Assembly: GCA_050013875.1 (NCBI GenBank)
Contig: JBEKEK010000030.1
Span: 25,364-89,363 of the forward strand
Reading direction: 5' to 3'
Origin: Trebonia sp050013875
GTDB taxonomy: Bacteria; Actinomycetota; Actinomycetes; Streptosporangiales; Streptosporangiaceae
DNA: 64,000 nucleotides
Shown: positions 61,648 through 64,000 of the stretch, in pieces
Layout of the letters: each line of letters starts with the position of its first letter
Numbering within the stretch: position 1 is the stretch's first letter
Made by a program: the position numbers and the translations under genes
Notes under the pieces: generated by a model
The model's input: the letters and a program-made list of their open reading frames with translations, nothing else
Told to the model about the DNA's origin: nothing
Databases searched by the model: none

Positions 61648-63834
61648 TCAGCTGCGCGGCATGCCGAGCACGAGCTCGCCGATGACGTTGAGCTGTATCT
61701 CCAGCGTCCCGCCGCCGATGAGCGTGGGCGGGACGGACAGGTAGTGCTGGCTGGCCTCGCCGCCGGAGCCGTCAATGGCCGCCGCCTCGGCACCGTGCCA
61801 GTCCATGACCGCCCGGCGCAGGTTGGTGTCATTCCACGCCGAGGCGACCTTGAGCACGCTGGCCTCGGCTCCGGGCTGCAGGCCTGATAGCTGGCGCAGC
61901 AGCAGCCGCTGGGCGAGCGCCCCGAAGGCGTTGACGTCGGCGGTCAGCGCCCCGGCCTGCCGCAGCACCTCCTGGGGCGGGTTCGCGCCCAGCCCGGCGA
62001 GGAAGTCCGCGGGCAGGTCCCGGCGCCGTCCCATCCCCGAGGCGATGTTGACTCGCTCGTTCCCGAGCGTGGTACGGGCCAGCCGCCAGCCGTCGCCGGG
62101 CTCGCCGACCAGGTGCGAGTCAGGCACGAAAACGTCGTTGAAGAAGACCTCGTTGAACAGGTAGCCGCCGTTGGCCTCACGCAACGGCCTGACCTCGAGC
62201 CCAGGGCTGCGGATGTCCACCAGGAAGTAGCTCAGGCCCCGGTGCTTGGGCACGTCGGGGTCGGTCCGCGCCAGGCAGATCCCCCAGTCGGCCTCCTGGG
62301 CCTGGGACGTCCAGACCTTCTGCCCGTTGAGCCGCCAGCCGCCGTCAACCTTCTCGGCCCGGGTCCGCAGCGATGCGAGGTCAGAGCCGGCACCGGGCTC
62401 GCTGAACAGCTGGCACCAGAAGATGTCGCCGCGAAGCGTCGCATCCACGAACTCCTCCCGCTGCACTTCCGTGCCGTGCGCGAGGATCGTCGGCAGGGCC
62501 CACTCGCCGATGTTGGTCGACGGCTGGACCATCCCGGCGCGCGCGAACTCTTGCGAGATCACGACCTGCGCCACCGGGCCGGCCGCGATCCCGTAGGGGC
62601 GCGGGTAGTGCGGCGAGGCCAGGCCCTGCTCGGCGAGGTAGCCCCGCTGCCGGCCGGCGGGCAGCGCCGCCGCCTCGGCCAGCCGGTCGGCGACCCAGGG
62701 GCGCAGGCCGTCGGGCTCGTCGTCCAGCTGCAGGTCGTGGTGGCGTTCGATCTTGCGCGCGATCTCGCCCAGTTCCAGCTCCCAGCGGCCGCGCGGGCCA
62801 AGCAGGCTGGCCAGGCTCATCGCCCGGCGCCAGTACAGGTGGGTGTCGTGCTCCCAGGTGTAGCCGATGCCGCCGAAGAGCGTGACCGTCTCCAGGCCGA
62901 TGTCCACCGCGCCGGGCAGACAGGTCACCGCCGCGCAGGCCGCGGCCAGCGCGAACTGGTCCGCGTCCTGGCTGAAGGCCTCGGCGGCGTCCCACGCGGC
63001 CGCGGCGATCATCTCACTGCGGACGAACAGCCGCGCGCACTTGTGCTTGATCGCCTGGAAGCTCGCGATCGTCCGCCCGAACTGCTCGCGCACCTTCGTG
63101 TAGGCGAGACCGTTCGTCTGGCACCAGCGGGCCACGCCCGCCGCCTCGGCGCTGAACAGCGCGGCGGCGGTCGCGCGGAGCCGCGCGGAGTCGAGGTCGA
63201 GCAGCTGGCCGGCCGGGATAGGCAGGCTGGAAAGGGACAGCCGGCCCACGTCTCTGGTCAGGTCGACGCTCTGCAGCCTGGTCACCGTGACCGCCGCGCG
63301 CTGCTCCCCGGCCACGGCGAACCAGATCGTCTCGCCGGTCCCGTCCGCGCTCTGCGCGCCCAGGATGTAGGTCTCAGCGCTGACCGCGCCGAGGATGGGC
63401 ACCGTGGTGCCGCTGACCTCCCAGCCACCGGGCGTGCTGGTCGCGGTGAGGCCGCTGGCCTCGGTGGCGCAGGCGCCCGTCCCGCCCGCCACGAAAGCGG
63501 GCAGCAGACGGTCCCGCAGCTCCGCTCCCCCGTGCCGGCTGACGAGCAGGCTGGTCAGCACCGTCGGCAGCAGCGGCCCGGGCAGCAGCCCGAAGGCCGT
63601 CTCCTCGAGCATGATGGCGAGCTCCACCAGGCCCGCGCCGTCGCCGCCGGCCTCCTCCGGCAGGTGCAGGGCGAGCAGGCGCTGATCGACAAGCGCGCGC
63701 CAGGACAGCGGCCAGATCCCGGCCGCCAGATCCTCGAACTCCGCGCGCGTCGCGGTCTTGCCCGCGTGCCGGGCGGTGATCGCCGTCACCGATTCGGCTA
63801 GTGCCTTCTGATCCTCGCTCAGCGCGATCGGCAT
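61648..63834 (-). CDS. Fused two-domain acyl-CoA dehydrogenase (FadE34-like)
   Basis: This 728-residue flavoprotein consists of two acyl-CoA dehydrogenase domains in tandem. The first (~1-370) has LFGGIGYTWEHDTHLYWRRA near its end but lacks a clear EPxAGSD motif. The second (~380-728) has LFSEPGAGSDLA, KVWTSQAQEADWG and a C-terminal LIGGGTLEIQLNVIGELVLG, so FAD binding and catalysis probably depend on this half. The fusion and length resemble mycobacterial FadE34 (ChsE3), which acts on sterol side chains; that homology is from family knowledge, not a search. It starts at ATG 63834. Confidence 0.9.
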   Translation of the reverse strand: MPIALSEDQKALAESVTAITARHAGKTATRAEFEDLAAGIWPLSWRALVDQRLLALHLPEEAGGDGAGLVELAIMLEETAFGLLPGPLLPTVLTSLLVSRHGGAELRDRLLPAFVAGGTGACATEASGLTATSTPGGWEVSGTTVPILGAVSAETYILGAQSADGTGETIWFAVAGEQRAAVTVTRLQSVDLTRDVGRLSLSSLPIPAGQLLDLDSARLRATAAALFSAEAAGVARWCQTNGLAYTKVREQFGRTIASFQAIKHKCARLFVRSEMIAAAAWDAAEAFSQDADQFALAAACAAVTCLPGAVDIGLETVTLFGGIGYTWEHDTHLYWRRAMSLASLLGPRGRWELELGEIARKIERHHDLQLDDEPDGLRPWVADRLAEAAALPAGRQRGYLAEQGLASPHYPRPYGIAAGPVAQVVISQEFARAGMVQPSTNIGEWALPTILAHGTEVQREEFVDATLRGDIFWCQLFSEPGAGSDLASLRTRAEKVDGGWRLNGQKVWTSQAQEADWGICLARTDPDVPKHRGLSYFLVDIRSPGLEVRPLREANGGYLFNEVFFNDVFVPDSHLVGEPGDGWRLARTTLGNERVNIASGMGRRRDLPADFLAGLGANPPQEVLRQAGALTADVNAFGALAQRLLLRQLSGLQPGAEASVLKVASAWNDTNLRRAVMDWHGAEAAAIDGSGGEASQHYLSVPPTLIGGGTLEIQLNVIGELVLGMPRS

Positions 63835-63891
63835 CGCTGTCTCCTCATCCCTCGGCCCCGCTCGGCCTCATCATCACGCCTGTTCACCGTT

Positions 63892-63913
63892 GCCGGCAGC
63901 CAAGGCTGCCGGC
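63892..63913. terminator. Hairpin after the partial amidohydrolase gene
   Basis: GCCGGCAGCC (63892-63901) and GGCTGCCGGC (63904-63913) form a perfect ten-pair inverted repeat separated by AA. It lies five bases after the stop of the minus-strand amidohydrolase and before the acyl-CoA dehydrogenase gene on the same strand. Confidence 0.6.
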
Positions 63914-63917
63914 GTCG

Positions 63918-64000
63918 CTACTGGCCGAGCTTGAGTACCCGGCGCGCGTTCTCGTGCAGGAATTTCGGCCAGACCTCGTCCTTGAAGGGCACGTGCGGCA
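63918..64000 (-). CDS. C-terminal end of an amidohydrolase family protein (truncated by window)
   Basis: The minus strand encodes the last 26 residues of a protein before a TAG stop (63918-63920). The tail VWPKFLHENARRVLKLGQ matches the ending of PF04909 amidohydrolases (helix with F-x-x-EN-A-x-R-V-L). The bulk lies outside the window. It is transcribed in the same direction as the acyl-CoA dehydrogenase and may be upstream of it in one unit, although the hairpin between them could reduce read-through. Confidence 0.65.
   Translation of the reverse strand, partial: PHVPFKDEVWPKFLHENARRVLKLGQ

Overview
The window is a stretch of chromosome from a high-GC Gram-positive bacterium, most likely an actinomycete. 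The evidence is the G/C-dominated third codon positions, many GTG starts, long chains of genes overlapping by ATGA/GTGA, a large LuxR (LAL-type) regulator, an F420-type luciferase-like oxidoreductase, a DUF993 protein and a fused two-domain acyl-CoA dehydrogenase. The order cannot be fixed from sequence alone. No rRNA, tRNA, CRISPR array, complete insertion sequence or phage module was seen.

Layout. 0-6.6 kb: end of a peptide/nickel-type ABC importer operon (two permeases and one protein carrying both ATPases), followed by a LAL-type LuxR regulator. 6.6-9.2 kb: a 54-residue small gene and an MMPL exporter. 9.2-16.1 kb: minus-strand genes for an MBL-fold hydrolase with an XRE/MmyB-like regulator, a PhzF protein, a secreted repeat protein, and an MFS exporter with its ArsR-like regulator. 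16.2-20.6 kb: a coupled three-gene sugar or polyol operon (Gfo/Idh/MocA dehydrogenase, DUF993, TIM-barrel isomerase) divergent from a LacI regulator. 20.6-24.1 kb: an APC permease and a copper amine oxidase. 24.4-28.5 kb: a very large secreted GH3 enzyme. 28.6-31.1 kb: a GT-C membrane protein and a PadR regulator with a frameshifted partner. 31.2-35.9 kb: a coupled four-gene operon with two unrecognised proteins, a MoxR-type AAA+ ATPase and a vWA/metallopeptidase-like protein whose MIDAS segment is missing. 36.1-40.4 kb: Baeyer-Villiger-type monooxygenase, epoxide hydrolase and thioredoxin-like protein. 40.5-44.6 kb: an Lrp regulator divergent from a 2-oxoacid dehydrogenase E1alpha-E1beta-E2 operon. 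44.6-46.2 kb: an F420-type oxidoreductase and a nitroreductase.

From 46.2 kb to the end is a catabolic region: an ADP-forming acyl-CoA synthetase, two VOC proteins, a TetR regulator, amidohydrolases, a branched-chain-amino-acid-type (Liv) ABC importer with fused permeases, a crotonase, an MFS transporter and a FadE34-like double acyl-CoA dehydrogenase. Eight copies of a degenerate operator built on AAC-N3-GTT lie in the intergenic regions from 46.5 to 59.2 kb, including one upstream of the TetR gene. The simplest reading is a single TetR-controlled regulon that imports an organic acid or ring-derived substrate, activates it to a CoA thioester and degrades it by beta-oxidation-like steps. The substrate is not known.

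Three places show coding sequence broken by small indels (about 30.42, 35.59 and 46.46 kb). At least one sits in a homopolymer, so sequencing error is a live alternative to true gene decay.
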